The notes below the pieces were generated by a model that saw only the letters and a program-made list of their open reading frames with translations, had not been told where the DNA came from and ran no database searches. A stretch of DNA of 64,000 nt, from assembly GCF_029382225.1 (NCBI RefSeq), contig NZ_JARLTC010000027.1:62001-126000 (forward strand), read 5' to 3'. Below, piece by piece: positions 16,440 to 25,014 of the stretch. Origin of the DNA: Spongiactinospora sp. TRM90649. Lineage in GTDB: Bacteria; Actinomycetota; Actinomycetes; Streptosporangiales; Streptosporangiaceae. Each line of letters starts with the position of its first letter. Positions within the stretch are counted from its first letter, which is position 1. The translations under genes were made by a program, and so were the position numbers.

Positions 16440-17079
16440 CCCGCTCCAGCACGCGCAGCGAGCCGACCTGGCGCACCTCGCGGAACTCGCCGGACTCCAA
16501 GGCCCTGCGGAAGATCCGGTAGGGGGCCTGGCCGCCGTCCTCCGGGCGCTCGAACACGTCGTGGATGGCCAGCGCGCCGCCCGGCATCACGTGCGGCGAC
16601 CAGCCCTCGTAGTCGGCGGTGGCCGGGGCGTCGGCGTGCCCACCGTCGATGAACAGCATGGCCAGCGGGGTGTTCCACAGCGCCGACACCCGCTCCGAGC
16701 GGCCGACCACGGCGATGACCTCGTCCTCAAGACCGGCCGACGCGATGGCCGTGCGGAAGAACGGCAGCGAGTCCATCTTGCCGAAGCGCGGGTCCATCAG
16801 GGCGGGATCGTGGTGGGCCCAGCCGGGCTGGATCTCCTCCGAGCCCCGGTGGTGGTCCACGGTGATCACGACGGAACCGGCGTGCCTGGCCGCCGCCGCG
16901 AGATAGATGGCCGACTTGCCGCAGTAGCTGCCGATCTCGCAGATCGGGCCGAGCGGGCCGTAGGCGCAGGCCGTCTCGAACAGCGCCGTGCCCTCGCGCC
17001 CCGGCATGAACCCCTTGGCGCGCTCGGCGGCCCACCGCAGGTCGGGCGGCATCTCGGGAACCATCGTGGCGTCGGTCAT
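16426..17079 (-). CDS. CmcI-like class I SAM methyltransferase
   Basis: 217 residues. CEIGSYCGKSAIYLAAAA is a SAM motif I variant seen in CmcI/rhamnosyl O-methyltransferase-like enzymes; VITVDHHRGSEE is motif II; MLFIDGGHADAPATADYEGW and GGALAIHDVF complete the family pattern, including the DGGH metal-binding acid. The family methylates sugar or small-molecule hydroxyls with a divalent cation. The ATG at 17079 aligns with the conserved start; no strong Shine-Dalgarno. The end overlaps the convergent KS-AT gene by 14 bp. It is divergent from the ferredoxin gene, so it probably belongs to the same biosynthetic locus. Confidence 0.82.
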   Translation of the reverse strand: MTDATMVPEMPPDLRWAAERAKGFMPGREGTALFETACAYGPLGPICEIGSYCGKSAIYLAAAARHAGSVVITVDHHRGSEEIQPGWAHHDPALMDPRFGKMDSLPFFRTAIASAGLEDEVIAVVGRSERVSALWNTPLAMLFIDGGHADAPATADYEGWSPHVMPGGALAIHDVFERPEDGGQAPYRIFRRALESGEFREVRQVGSLRVLERVSRR

Positions 17080-17188
17080 CCGCGCAGGATATCCGGGGGC
17101 GGACGGCGCGCGGGCGGGGCGGTCTGCTGGGATCATCGTAGGTGGGCCCGCGGCACCCGCCCGGCGCGCCGCAATGGAGGTGATCATC

Positions 17189-17380
17189 ATGCAGGTCGAG
17201 GTCGATCCCATGGTGTGCGAGGCCAACGGGGTGTGCACCGGCCTCGCCCCCGAGGTCTTCGAACTGGACGACGACGACGAACTGCGCGTACTGCTGCCCG
17301 AGCCGCCCGCGCACCTGGCCGACCGCGTCCGTCACGCGGTCAGGTCGTGCCCCAAGGCGGCCCTCTCCCTGAGCGAGTGA
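17189..17380 (+). CDS. [3Fe-4S] ferredoxin
   Basis: 63 residues. CEANGVC (C-x5-C at positions 10 and 16) and a later CP (C-P-K-A-A) give three ligands, the pattern of P450-associated 3Fe-4S ferredoxins. Acidic surface residues (ELDDDDEL) suit docking to reductase and P450. A perfect GGAGGTGATC precedes the chosen ATG at 17189, which excludes the in-frame ATG five codons upstream. It sits 51 bp before the alcohol dehydrogenase gene, probably in one transcript. It may serve the P450 at 7476-8684. Confidence 0.92.
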   Translation: MQVEVDPMVCEANGVCTGLAPEVFELDDDDELRVLLPEPPAHLADRVRHAVRSCPKAALSLSE

Positions 17381-17431
17381 CCCCCCGGTCGGCCGGATCG
17401 ACCGGATCGACCCCCTAGGAGGAACCCCCTG

Positions 17432-18520
17432 ATGCGAGCGGCCCTGCTGCACGCGGTCGGCGACGACGCCCTCGACATCCGCGACGACTTCACTCTCGCC
17501 CCGGTCGGCCCCGCCGACGTCCGGGTGCGGATCAAGGCCACCGGCGTGTGCCAGTCCGATCTGTCGGTGCTGACGGGCGTGCTGCCGCAGCCGTTGCCGG
17601 TGATCCCCGGGCACGAGGGGGCGGGCGAGGTGGTCGAGGTCGGCGACCAGGTGACCGCCGTCGCGCCCGGCGACCATGTGATCATCAACTGGACCCCCGC
17701 GTGCGGGGGGTGCGCGTCGTGCCTGCGCGCCCAGCCGTACCTGTGCACCGAGTTCATGTCGCGCGGCTTCACCACCGCGCGGTTCCGCTACGGGCCTGGG
17801 TCCGACCCGGCGTTCGGCATGGCGGGCTGCGGCACCTGGGCCGAGGAGATCGTGGTGCCGTGGCAGGGCGCGATCAAGGTCGATGCCGACGTGCCGTACG
17901 AGGTGGCCGCGCTGATCGGCTGCGGGATCACCACCGGCGTCGGGGCGGTGCTCAACACCGCCCGGGTGCGCCCCGGCGCGAGCGTCGCGGTGATCGGCTG
18001 CGGCGGGGTCGGGCTGTCCGTCGTGCAGGGCGCGCGGCTGTCCGGCGCGACCACGATCCTGGCGGTCGATCCGCTGGAGTCCAAGCGTGCACTGGCCGTC
18101 AAGCTCGGCGCCACCCACGCCTGCGCCCCCGACGACCTCGGCGCGGGCCTCGCCGAGGCGACCGGCGGGCAGGGCGTCGACCACTCCTTCGAGGTGGTCG
18201 GCAAGGCCGCCGCCATCAAGACCGCGTGGAAGGCCGCCCGCCGGGGCGGCGACGTCATCGTGGTCGGCGCGGGCGCGGCCGACGACCTGTTCTCGATGTC
18301 CGCCTTCAACCTGCTGTTCGAGGGCAAGAACCTGCTCAGCTCCCTGTACGGCGAAGCCGACGTGCGCCGCGACTTCCCCCTCTTCGCGGCCCTGTGGAAG
18401 GCCGGCAGGCTCGACCTGGAGAGCATGATCAGCGCCCGCATCACGCTGGCCGACCTCAACGACGCCGTCGCCGCCCTGCGCGCAGGTGAGGCCCTGCGCC
18501 AGATGGTCGTCATGGACTGA
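17432..18520 (+). CDS. Zinc-dependent alcohol dehydrogenase (NDMA-dependent-like)
   Basis: 362 residues, MDR superfamily. GHEGAGEVVEVG carries the catalytic zinc His; CGGCASCLRAQPYLC gives the structural-zinc cysteines (four Cys within 15 residues); CGGVGLSVVQGARL is the NAD-binding glycine motif. The long form and sequence character match class III/NDMA-dependent alcohol dehydrogenases of actinobacteria, some of which hold a tightly bound nicotinamide cofactor and need an electron acceptor such as mycofactocin. AGGAGG lies upstream of the ATG. It follows the ferredoxin and overlaps the convergent downstream gene by 11 bp. Confidence 0.88.
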   Translation: MRAALLHAVGDDALDIRDDFTLAPVGPADVRVRIKATGVCQSDLSVLTGVLPQPLPVIPGHEGAGEVVEVGDQVTAVAPGDHVIINWTPACGGCASCLRAQPYLCTEFMSRGFTTARFRYGPGSDPAFGMAGCGTWAEEIVVPWQGAIKVDADVPYEVAALIGCGITTGVGAVLNTARVRPGASVAVIGCGGVGLSVVQGARLSGATTILAVDPLESKRALAVKLGATHACAPDDLGAGLAEATGGQGVDHSFEVVGKAAAIKTAWKAARRGGDVIVVGAGAADDLFSMSAFNLLFEGKNLLSSLYGEADVRRDFPLFAALWKAGRLDLESMISARITLADLNDAVAALRAGEALRQMVVMD

Positions 18521-18899
18521 GATCGAAGAAGGCCTTCACCCGGCGGAGGTGGTACTCGATGTCGTCCTCGTCATGCTCGGCGCCCTGGCGCCGAGCATGG
18601 TCGAAGTACGCGGCCTCGCGGCGCAGCCGGTGCCTGATCAACTGGACGACCGTCTCCTCGTCCATGTCGCCCGCGGTGCCGCCCGCCTCGTGGTAGTCGG
18701 CGATGAAGCGGCGGCGCTGGGCCGGGCCCTCGCCGTTCTCGTCGGTCCACTCCAGCGCGGCGGACGCCACCTCCACCCGGTACGCGGCGGACTCCTCGCC
18801 GCCGTAGAGCCGCACCGGCTCATCGTCGAGTGGCCGTCCCCAGGCGTGCCGGATCGCACGCCGCATGGGATCGGTCAGCGGCGTTTCGGCGAAGGGCAT
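18510..18899 (-). CDS. Conserved hypothetical protein
   Basis: About 129 residues, acidic and mainly helical: PLTDPMRRAIRHAWGRPLDD at the start, EWTDENGEGPAQRRRFIADYH in the middle, HDEDDIEYHLRRVKAFFDLSP at the end. No signal peptide or membrane helix. ATG 18899 has GGAGGTCGTG upstream; longer in-frame starts would include low-complexity Arg/Pro sequence. Family not recognised. It is a single gene, convergent with the alcohol dehydrogenase. Confidence 0.65.
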   Translation of the reverse strand: MPFAETPLTDPMRRAIRHAWGRPLDDEPVRLYGGEESAAYRVEVASAALEWTDENGEGPAQRRRFIADYHEAGGTAGDMDEETVVQLIRHRLRREAAYFDHARRQGAEHDEDDIEYHLRRVKAFFDLSP

Positions 18900-19036
18900 C
18901 ACGACCTCCGGTTCCGGCCGTCCCGGGCGCGGCCGGGTTCCAGACAACCACACCGCCCGTTGAGACTTCGCCCGCGCCGGCCCGGCGCTGATGTCGGCGA
19001 ACCGTGCGCGCGTCAGGAAGGACGGGGTCGGAGGGA

Positions 19037-20197
19037 TCAGGGGGAAGCCGGGGAGGGCGGCAGCGTGGGCAGCACGGCGGTCACCAGGGTGAGCCGGTAG
19101 GCGGTGAGGGCCGGGCGGATCGGCTGGAAGTAGGTGGTGCCGCCGGAGGAGCAGTTGCCGGAGCCGCCGGAGGCCACACCCTGAGCCTGGTCACCGGACA
19201 CGAAGGGCGCGCCGGAGCCACCCGGCTCACTGCACACGTTGGTACGGGTCAGGCCGAACACCGTGCCCCCGGGGTAGGTGACGGTGGCGTTGCGCTGCTG
19301 GATGGTGCCGCACCGCCAGCCGGTCACCGGGCTGACGCTGCAGACGGACGAGCCGACGGCCGCCTCGTTCGCGCCGCGGATGGGACGCAGCCCGAGGCCG
19401 CCGCTGTTGACGTAACCGGTCGCGTTCCAGCCGGGGTAGAGCGAGGCCCACAGGTAGTCGCGGCTGGGGAACGACGATCCCTCGACGACCCCGATGGCCG
19501 TCCCGCCCAGCGGAGGATAGACCAGGTCGCCGGGACGGCCGCAGTGCCCGGCGGAGACGAAGCCCTGCTTGGCGCCCTTCCGTACGGAGAAGCCGACCAC
19601 GCAGCGGCTGTTGGCGCCGATCCGGATGGGGTCGCCGCCGCGGATGTCGCCGTGCGGGCTGGGCCGCTCGGCGGCGCGCTCCACCCGTACGGCGGCGCGG
19701 TCCACCCCGCTCGCCCGCACGAACGCCTCGCCGTCCGCTACGTCGCCCGACTGGATCACCACCTGGTTGGACACCACGTCCACGAACCAGCTCCACACCG
19801 AGCCGCGCACCGCCGTGCGGTCCAGGCCCGCCTTGACGGCGTCGAGCGCGGCCAGCGACCGGCCGACCACCTGCGCCCGCGCGCCGCGCGCGGTGACGGC
19901 GGCGACGTCGTCGGCGCGCGTCGTAGCCACCACGAGCGCGCCCGTACCGGTCACCCAGGACCCGCCGAACCGCTCCCCCAGTCCGGCGCGTAAACCGGGC
20001 TCGATCGCCTGCGCGCGTTCCTCGGCGGCCAGTCGCGCCGACGCCCCGGCCGGACTGAGCCCGAGATCGCGGGCCATGGCCGCGACCATCCCCGACTCCG
20101 GCCCACTGGACGGCCTGGCCTGCGCGGGCGTGGCGGTGAGGGTGAGAGCGACGGCCGTGAGCGCCAGGCTCGCGACGGTCAGGGGGGTTCGGTGCAT
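19037..20197 (-). CDS. Secreted S1E-type serine protease with prodomain
   Basis: 386 residues, alpha-lytic protease/streptogrisin type. A Sec signal peptide (SLALTAVALTLTATPAQA) is followed by a ~150-residue prodomain (AMARDLGLSPAGASARLAAE). The mature trypsin-like domain has His218 (SAGHC), Asp247 (SRDYLWAS) and Ser328 (EPGGSGAP, where most relatives have GDSGGP). Cys pairs around 199/219, 286/296 and 322/349 suit conserved disulphides. GGAGGAG precedes the ATG. It is secreted and self-processing; specificity not clear because of the altered Ser motif. Monocistronic. Confidence 0.9.
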   Translation of the reverse strand: MHRTPLTVASLALTAVALTLTATPAQARPSSGPESGMVAAMARDLGLSPAGASARLAAEERAQAIEPGLRAGLGERFGGSWVTGTGALVVATTRADDVAAVTARGARAQVVGRSLAALDAVKAGLDRTAVRGSVWSWFVDVVSNQVVIQSGDVADGEAFVRASGVDRAAVRVERAAERPSPHGDIRGGDPIRIGANSRCVVGFSVRKGAKQGFVSAGHCGRPGDLVYPPLGGTAIGVVEGSSFPSRDYLWASLYPGWNATGYVNSGGLGLRPIRGANEAAVGSSVCSVSPVTGWRCGTIQQRNATVTYPGGTVFGLTRTNVCSEPGGSGAPFVSGDQAQGVASGGSGNCSSGGTTYFQPIRPALTAYRLTLVTAVLPTLPPSPASP

Positions 20198-20393
20198 GAC
20201 GTTCTCCTCCTGTGGCCGTGCCGTAACGGTACGGCGATGGCACGGACCAAAGGGTCTACCAATCTCGTCATCCCCCCGGCGCTATGAGACGGACTCGGAT
20301 TTCCACTGACATTGACACCTGCTTTGTCATCGTCATGGCCGACCCGCTGGGCGAGGCCGGCACCAGCGTGAATCCGGGGCCGTCCGCCGGCCG

Positions 20394-21083
20394 CTATGCG
20401 CGCGTGACGCGGGACAGCACGGCCGCCGCGAACGGCAGCGACATGTGCGTGGCGCCGTAGCCGAGGCCGAATATGACCGAGGCGGGATCCTTGGCCGCGT
20501 CGGGCTCGCGCTCCTGCCCGCGCACGCGCAGCCGCAGTGAGCCGCTGCCGGCCGTCGGGGCGAACCACTCGACGCCCTCGATGTCCGTGATCCGGTATCG
20601 CTGGTCGCCGGTGTTGAACTTGCGGGTGGTGGCCCCGCTCCAGAACCACTTGAAGGTGACGTTCTCGCCGTCGAAGGACGCGGCGCCGTCCCACGCCTTG
20701 AACCCGCGCGGCACGTCGGGGCCCGGGATCAGGAACGAATCGGCGGGCCCCGTCTCGGACAGGCCGGTGGTCATCTCTTCGGCGTAGTACTCCGCGAGCG
20801 TCCGCCGTTCGGCGGGGAGTACCAGCGAGTACGGCAGGTGCTGCGGCTTGAGCTGGCCCGCCGCGACCGTCGTGATCGGGCACGCGCCCGGCCGGGGCGT
20901 GAGCCTGAGGAGCACGGTGCCGCGCCCGCCAGGCACCACGGAGATCTCAGCGACGGCCCGGTACGGCACCTCCCGCTCCCCGAGCGCCCGCAGGACCTTG
21001 GGCGCCGAGGCGGCGGGCCGGATCCGCAGCCGATCCGGCTCGAAGATCCACTCCGACTTCCGCCCGCTCAGCACATCCGACAT
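20394..21083 (-). CDS. DUF4429-domain protein
   Basis: 229 residues. The WIFEPDRLRIRP start with VPYRAVAEISVVPGGRGTVL matches the actinobacterial DUF4429 (PH-like) repeat; a second copy is EGVEWFAPTAGSGSLRLRVR. The tail after residue ~195 is Ala-rich. Cytosolic, no signal. No Shine-Dalgarno; TATCTT sits 6 nt before the ATG, so the mRNA may be leaderless. The family function is unknown (possible signalling or membrane tether). Confidence 0.72.
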   Translation of the reverse strand: MSDVLSGRKSEWIFEPDRLRIRPAASAPKVLRALGEREVPYRAVAEISVVPGGRGTVLLRLTPRPGACPITTVAAGQLKPQHLPYSLVLPAERRTLAEYYAEEMTTGLSETGPADSFLIPGPDVPRGFKAWDGAASFDGENVTFKWFWSGATTRKFNTGDQRYRITDIEGVEWFAPTAGSGSLRLRVRGQEREPDAAKDPASVIFGLGYGATHMSLPFAAAVLSRVTRA

Positions 21084-21212
21084 GATTCAAAGATACGGAA
21101 GGAGCGGCGGGGACGGGCGCGGTCGGCCGATCGCGCCCGGCGAAGATCGCCTGGTGGAGGCAGGTGCAGCGGGCGTGAGAAGCATCGCGGCGCGTGCGGC
21201 AGAATCGTGTTC

Positions 21213-22307
21213 GTGAGGGAAGACCCGGAAAGATTCACCGACTCGCACGAGCCCGCGTCCGCATCCGCGGCGGCGCCGGATTCGGATGCGAGTTCGGATC
21301 TGGCCAGGGCGCGCGAGGGTGACGACGCGGCGTTCACCCGGCTGGTCGCCCCCTTGCGCGCCGAACTGCACGCGCACTGTTACCGCATGCTCGGCTCGCC
21401 CCACGACGCCGACGACGCCCTCCAGGACGCCCTGCTGCGCGCCTGGCGCGCACTCGGCCGTTTCGAGGGACGCGGCTCGCTACGGTCCTGGCTCTACACC
21501 GTGGCCACCCGCACTTGCCTGGACACCGTGGCCGCGCGCGGCAGGCGCGCGCTGCCGATGGACCTCGGCCCGTCCAGCGACCACGCCGTGGTGGGCGACG
21601 TCCCGCTGACCGACATCGCCTGGCTGGCCCCCTACCCCGGCACCGGCCTGGGCGACGGCCCCGCCTCCCCCGACGCCCGCTACGAGCAGCGCGAGGCCGT
21701 CGAACTGGCCTTCGTCGCCACGCTCCAGCACCTGCCAGGCAACCAGCGGGCGGCGCTGCTGCTCTTCGAGGTCCTCGGCTTCTCCGCCGCCGAGATCGCC
21801 ACCATGATGGACACCTCGACGGCCTCGGTGAACAGCGCACTGCAGCGCGCCCGCGCGATCGTGGGCACGAAGATCACCTCTCCCAGCCAGCAGCGCACCC
21901 TCCGCAAGATCGGCGACACGCGCCTGGCGGAGATCGTCGGCGACTACTCCGCCGCGCTGGAGCGCCGCGACGCCGACGCCCTGCTCGCGCTGCTGACCGA
22001 AGACGTCACCTGGTCGATGCCCCCGCTCGGGCACTGGTACCGGGGACGCGAGGCCGTCACCGACTTCGTGGTGCGGGTCCCGATGACCCACTGCGGCGCC
22101 TGGCGCCACCTGCCGCTCACCGCCAACGGCCAGCCCGCCGTGGCCGCCTACATGTGGGACGACACGGCCGGCGCCCACCTTCCCTGGTCGATCAACGTCC
22201 TGACACTCCGCGACGACCTGATCGCCGAAGTCACGTCCTTCGTCGGCCTCGCACACTTCGACCTGTTCGGCCTGCCCAAGTCGCTCGAAGCCGTTCCACC
22301 CGCGTGA
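21213..22307 (+). CDS. ECF sigma factor with SnoaL-like C-terminal domain
   Basis: About 364 residues. Sigma region 2 is RAELHAHCYRMLGSPHDADD (~40-110); region 4 is FEVLGFSAAEIATMMDTSTA (~190-235). The C-terminal ~120 residues (IVGDYSAALERRDADALLAL, then TWSMPPLGHWYRGREAV) form a SnoaL/NTF2-like domain, the layout of SigJ/TIGR02960-type ECFs, which replace an anti-sigma factor by this domain. GTG 21213 lies 7 nt after a -10-like CAGAAT at 21200-21205, so the mRNA may be leaderless; GTG 21207 is an alternative. Role probably stress-responsive. Confidence 0.88.
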   Translation: MREDPERFTDSHEPASASAAAPDSDASSDLARAREGDDAAFTRLVAPLRAELHAHCYRMLGSPHDADDALQDALLRAWRALGRFEGRGSLRSWLYTVATRTCLDTVAARGRRALPMDLGPSSDHAVVGDVPLTDIAWLAPYPGTGLGDGPASPDARYEQREAVELAFVATLQHLPGNQRAALLLFEVLGFSAAEIATMMDTSTASVNSALQRARAIVGTKITSPSQQRTLRKIGDTRLAEIVGDYSAALERRDADALLALLTEDVTWSMPPLGHWYRGREAVTDFVVRVPMTHCGAWRHLPLTANGQPAVAAYMWDDTAGAHLPWSINVLTLRDDLIAEVTSFVGLAHFDLFGLPKSLEAVPPA

Positions 22308-22328
22308 TCTGCCGCGTACCCGGCGGGG

Positions 22329-22670
22329 TCACGCGGGAGGACCGCCGAAACCGATCTCGTTGCCCTCGGGGTCACGGTAGATGATCTTGCGCACACCGTT
22401 GTCATAGGTCTCGCGCAATGTGGGCTCGATTCCGCGCGAGCTGATCCCCGCCACCCGGGCGTCGAGGTCGTCCACGAAGGCGGTGACGATCGCGTTGCCC
22501 GCCCGCTCGGGCAGCTCCACGACGTACACCGACCGGTCCTCGGCGAACTCCCACAACGCCTCGTGGTCGTTCACGACATGGGTGGGCGGGGATCCCAGCA
22601 GTTGTTCGTACCACTTCAGGGCCGCCGGATAGTCGGCCACTGGAATACCGGCGAACAGGCTCAGAGACAT
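22329..22670 (-). CDS. VOC/glyoxalase-family protein
   Basis: 113 residues, one VOC module pair. FAGIPVADYPAALKWYEQLL is the first beta-alpha-beta unit, and IIYRDPEGNEIGFGG gives the second with the E-x-G metal-site pattern. The fold is used by glyoxalase I, dioxygenases and antibiotic-binding proteins; here the small size suggests a metal-dependent or ligand-binding dimer of unknown substrate. AGGAT precedes the ATG. Confidence 0.82.
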   Translation of the reverse strand: MSLSLFAGIPVADYPAALKWYEQLLGSPPTHVVNDHEALWEFAEDRSVYVVELPERAGNAIVTAFVDDLDARVAGISSRGIEPTLRETYDNGVRKIIYRDPEGNEIGFGGPPA

Positions 22671-22709
22671 GACACGATCCTACGGATTCGTTCTGGTGAT
22701 CGAGTATCA

Positions 22710-22745
22710 CATCGCATATCTCATCGCACACCTCATCGCACATCG
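22710..22745. repeat. Three 12-bp tandem repeats
   Basis: CATCGCATATCT, CATCGCACACCT and CATCGCACATCG lie head to tail. They are 40 bp upstream of the VOC gene start and overlap the end of a coding-like remnant. They could be tandem regulator sites or slippage. Confidence 0.5.
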
Positions 22746-22873
22746 GCTTTCGGCACGATCACCCGGGCCCACACCGTGATCTTGTCCACGAGCCGCAGAA
22801 TGAACTCCCGGCCCTGCCGGCTGAAGCCCTTCGCCTTGAGAAGAGCGCGCCCGGCTCTGCCTTCGCCACGGCC
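22733..22873 (-). pseudogene. Possible gene remnant
   Basis: A minus-strand frame reads FSRQGREFILRLVDKITVWA followed by RVIVPKADVR and a stop. The composition looks coding (strong G/C third position, hydrophobic/charged alternation), but no ATG, GTG or TTG start lies before the preceding in-frame stop. It may be the 3' end of a decayed gene. Family not recognised. Confidence 0.25.
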
Positions 22874-22948
22874 GAGCCGATGACGCGTTACGGCGGATCC
22901 CCGCCGCTCAGCCGGTCAGCGGGCAGGCCCATCCGCCGACGTCCGGCT

Positions 22949-23242
22949 CTACGACACCAGTGAGTCGCGCGACTCCCCTTGGGGCTCCTCCCCGAAGGTG
23001 ATCACGATGTACCTGCCGTTGGAGTAGCTGACCACCGGCTGCCGGAGCATGGCCCCCACCCTGCGCGCGACGTTCTGGAACAGCTCCACCATCTCCGGAG
23101 TATCGGCGGACACCCTGAACCGCCCACTGGTGAGCAGGTGCTCGGCGACGAGAGGAGTGAAACTCGCCTCGCTTCTGGCCTTCTCCTCCACACTGAGAGG
23201 GGTTTTCCGAACCGCAGGCTCCGCGCCGCGCGGGTGGGTCAT
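22949..23242 (-). CDS. Small hypothetical protein
   Basis: 97 residues. Start ATG 23242 is preceded by GAGGAGAG. A disordered N-terminus is followed by helix (PLSVEEKARSEASFTPLVAE), then RVSADTPEMVELFQNVARRV and a beta-rich end (VVSYSNGRYIVITFGEEPQG). No signal, no membrane helix. Family not recognised. No neighbour is close enough to form an operon. Confidence 0.6.
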   Translation of the reverse strand: MTHPRGAEPAVRKTPLSVEEKARSEASFTPLVAEHLLTSGRFRVSADTPEMVELFQNVARRVGAMLRQPVVSYSNGRYIVITFGEEPQGESRDSLVS

Positions 23243-23632
23243 CACTGCTCTCCTCGTGATCGTCTTGTGATCGCCGGACTTCCTAGCCTGCCACCCGGAC
23301 ACCCTCCCCCGGGCCATTCCGGCAGGGTCTCCACCCCGCCCGGAACGGATCCTCCACATCGCCGCAGCTCAACCGCCCACTCTAAGTAATCAATTCAATC
23401 CAAATCCGACCACACCACCGCCCAGTGGCGGCCCCACCAACGCCCGCCCGCCGCCCGAGATGTGCACCAAATGGACCTCGCTCCGCTCGGACTGTCCTTC
23501 CTGGTGTCGGGCTTCGCCCGACGCTCGCACCACCGGCTCGATCACCTGGACCTGGCGATTCGGGCCCGGGATGAAATTCCTGTCGCGCCGGAGATACCCG
23601 GCTGGAACCCTCCTGGCTGGCAGGATCGGCTC
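23243..23632. other. Intergenic region without recognised gene
   Basis: 390 bp holding short competing frames only. The segment near 23385-23410 (AAGTAATCAATTCAATCC) is AT-rich and may hold the promoter of one flanking gene. A -10-like CAGGAT at 23621-23626 sits 6 nt before the GTG of the LOG-family gene. I see no RNA, repeat or convincing ORF here. Confidence 0.5.
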
Positions 23633-24115
23633 GTGGCGATTCAGGTGTCCGTGTGCGGGCCGCGAGACTGCACTCCCGAAGACGAGTCCAACGCTCGCGA
23701 GGTCGGGCGGCTGCTGGCGGAGCGAGAGGCGGTGGTGATCTGCGGCGGTTACACCGGGGTCATGGCCGCTGTCGCGGCCGGGGCCCGTGGTGCCGGGGGA
23801 ACGGTGGTGGGCATCCTGTCCCGTGCCGACCGAGAGGATGCCAATCCCGACCTGTCCATCGTCATCCCCACCGGAGTCGGCGAAGCCCGCAACAGCATCA
23901 TCGTCAACTCGGGGGACGCGGTGATCGTCGTTGGCGGGTCCTGGGGAACCCTCTCGGAGCTGGCCCTGGCGATGCGTCGCGGCAACGTACCCGTCGTGCA
24001 GCTCGGGGGGTGGCGGCTCCTCGATCGGTCGGGACGGCCAGTCGAAGGCGTCCGGCACGCCCCCTCTCCCGAGGAGGCACTAACGGCGACAGGGCTCTGG
24101 ACCCCGGCCAGGTGA
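23633..24115 (+). CDS. LOG/SLOG-family Rossmann-like protein
   Basis: 160 residues. VSVCGPRDCTPEDESNAREV opens the fold; VICGGYTGVMAAVAAGARGA binds a nucleotide; VVGGSWGTLSELALAM corresponds to the GGxGTxxE region. This matches the TIGR00725/SLOG subfamily related to lysine decarboxylase-like (LOG) phosphoribohydrolases and nucleotide-sensing proteins. The catalytic arginine/glutamate set is only partly evident, so ligand sensing is as likely as cytokinin-type hydrolysis. The GTG has no Shine-Dalgarno but a -10-like hexamer 6 nt upstream. Confidence 0.7.
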   Translation: MAIQVSVCGPRDCTPEDESNAREVGRLLAEREAVVICGGYTGVMAAVAAGARGAGGTVVGILSRADREDANPDLSIVIPTGVGEARNSIIVNSGDAVIVVGGSWGTLSELALAMRRGNVPVVQLGGWRLLDRSGRPVEGVRHAPSPEEALTATGLWTPAR

Positions 24116-24260
24116 CGAGGCCACCTCGTAAGGCCGGCGTGCGGTGACCCAGCCGGATGACCAGTAGAGCCACCACCTTCGGCACGGCCACCGTGCCCGT
24201 GACCTCGACGGCCTTGCCCGCCACACCCCGGGAGACGTACGCGACCAGCAGGTTGCGGGG

Positions 24261-24405
24261 CGGCGATCTGCGCGACGGCGTCGGCCCGGCCGTCCTTGAT
24301 GACGGTCACCCGGTCGCCGATCTCGCGGATCTCCTCCAGCCGGTGGGAGATGTAGACGACGGCGACGCCCTGGGCGGTCAGCTCGCGGATGATCCGGAAC
24401 AGGTT
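24261..24405 (-). pseudogene. Fragment of a sugar ABC transporter ATPase
   Basis: A minus-strand frame reads NLFRIIRELTAQGVAVVYIS, then HRLEEIREIGDRVTVIKDGR. This is the segment after Walker B through the switch-region H-loop of RbsA-type sugar ABC ATPases. Nothing before or after belongs to the same protein, so only ~48 codons remain. It abuts the ROK fragment, a collapsed sugar-uptake locus. Confidence 0.75.
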
Positions 24406-24407
24406 GG

Positions 24408-24880
24408 CTGTTGCCGCAGCGGCAGCCCGCGTCCTCGTGGCCGCTGACCCTGATGTGGCCGATGTCGCCGGCCGAGCCCTGGGCTCCCCTGTGCAGCCGT
24501 CCCCCGGCCACGATGCCGCAGCCGATGCCGGTACCGACCTTGACGAAGAGCAGGTAGCCGGTGGCCGCGTAGGCGTCGCGCTGCTCGCCCAGGGCCATCA
24601 CGTTGACGTCGTTGTCGACGAGCACGGTGACGTCGTAGCGTCCGGCGAAGAACTCGGGGACGGGGTACTCGTTCCAGCCGGGCATGATCGGCGGGTTGGT
24701 GGGGCGGCCGGTGGCGAACTCCACGGGGCCGGGCACGCCGATGCCGATCGCCTGCGCGTCCACCCGCCGGGAGATCGTCGAGCGGGCCAGTCCCGTGACC
24801 TTCGCGAGGTCGGCGCGGGTCGTGGCGGTACCGGCGCCGATCAGCTTGAGCACGTCACCCAGGGACCGAACGTCATGCCG
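24408..24880 (-). pseudogene. Internally deleted and truncated ROK-family regulator
   Basis: The frame carries an HTH start (VRSLGDVLKLIGAGTATTRA, then DLAKVTGLARSTIS) that jumps directly to AQAIGIGVPGPVEFATGRPT, losing ~70 residues of the usual ROK N-terminus. The ROK core then runs through VLVDNDVNVMALGEQRDAYA and FVKVGTGIGCGIVAGGRLHR and GCRCGN, and stops being homologous just after the CxCGN zinc motif, where it runs into the ABC ATPase fragment. Both an internal deletion and a C-terminal truncation are visible, so function is lost. Confidence 0.8.
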
Positions 24881-25014
24881 TGAATGCAGGAGCCGACTTA
24901 TCGCAAATTCAATACCTAAATCCTCCGAGACAGAATCGCAACCTACCGCCACTTACGCCGATCACCGAACAAAGGTGGGCACACGGGCACCCGGAAGGCC
25001 CTCCGGGAGGCGGG

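Noticed and set aside
20284..20460. 58-codon plus-strand frame between the protease and DUF4429 genes
   Set aside because: Second half is antisense of DUF4429; no Shine-Dalgarno or conserved motif.
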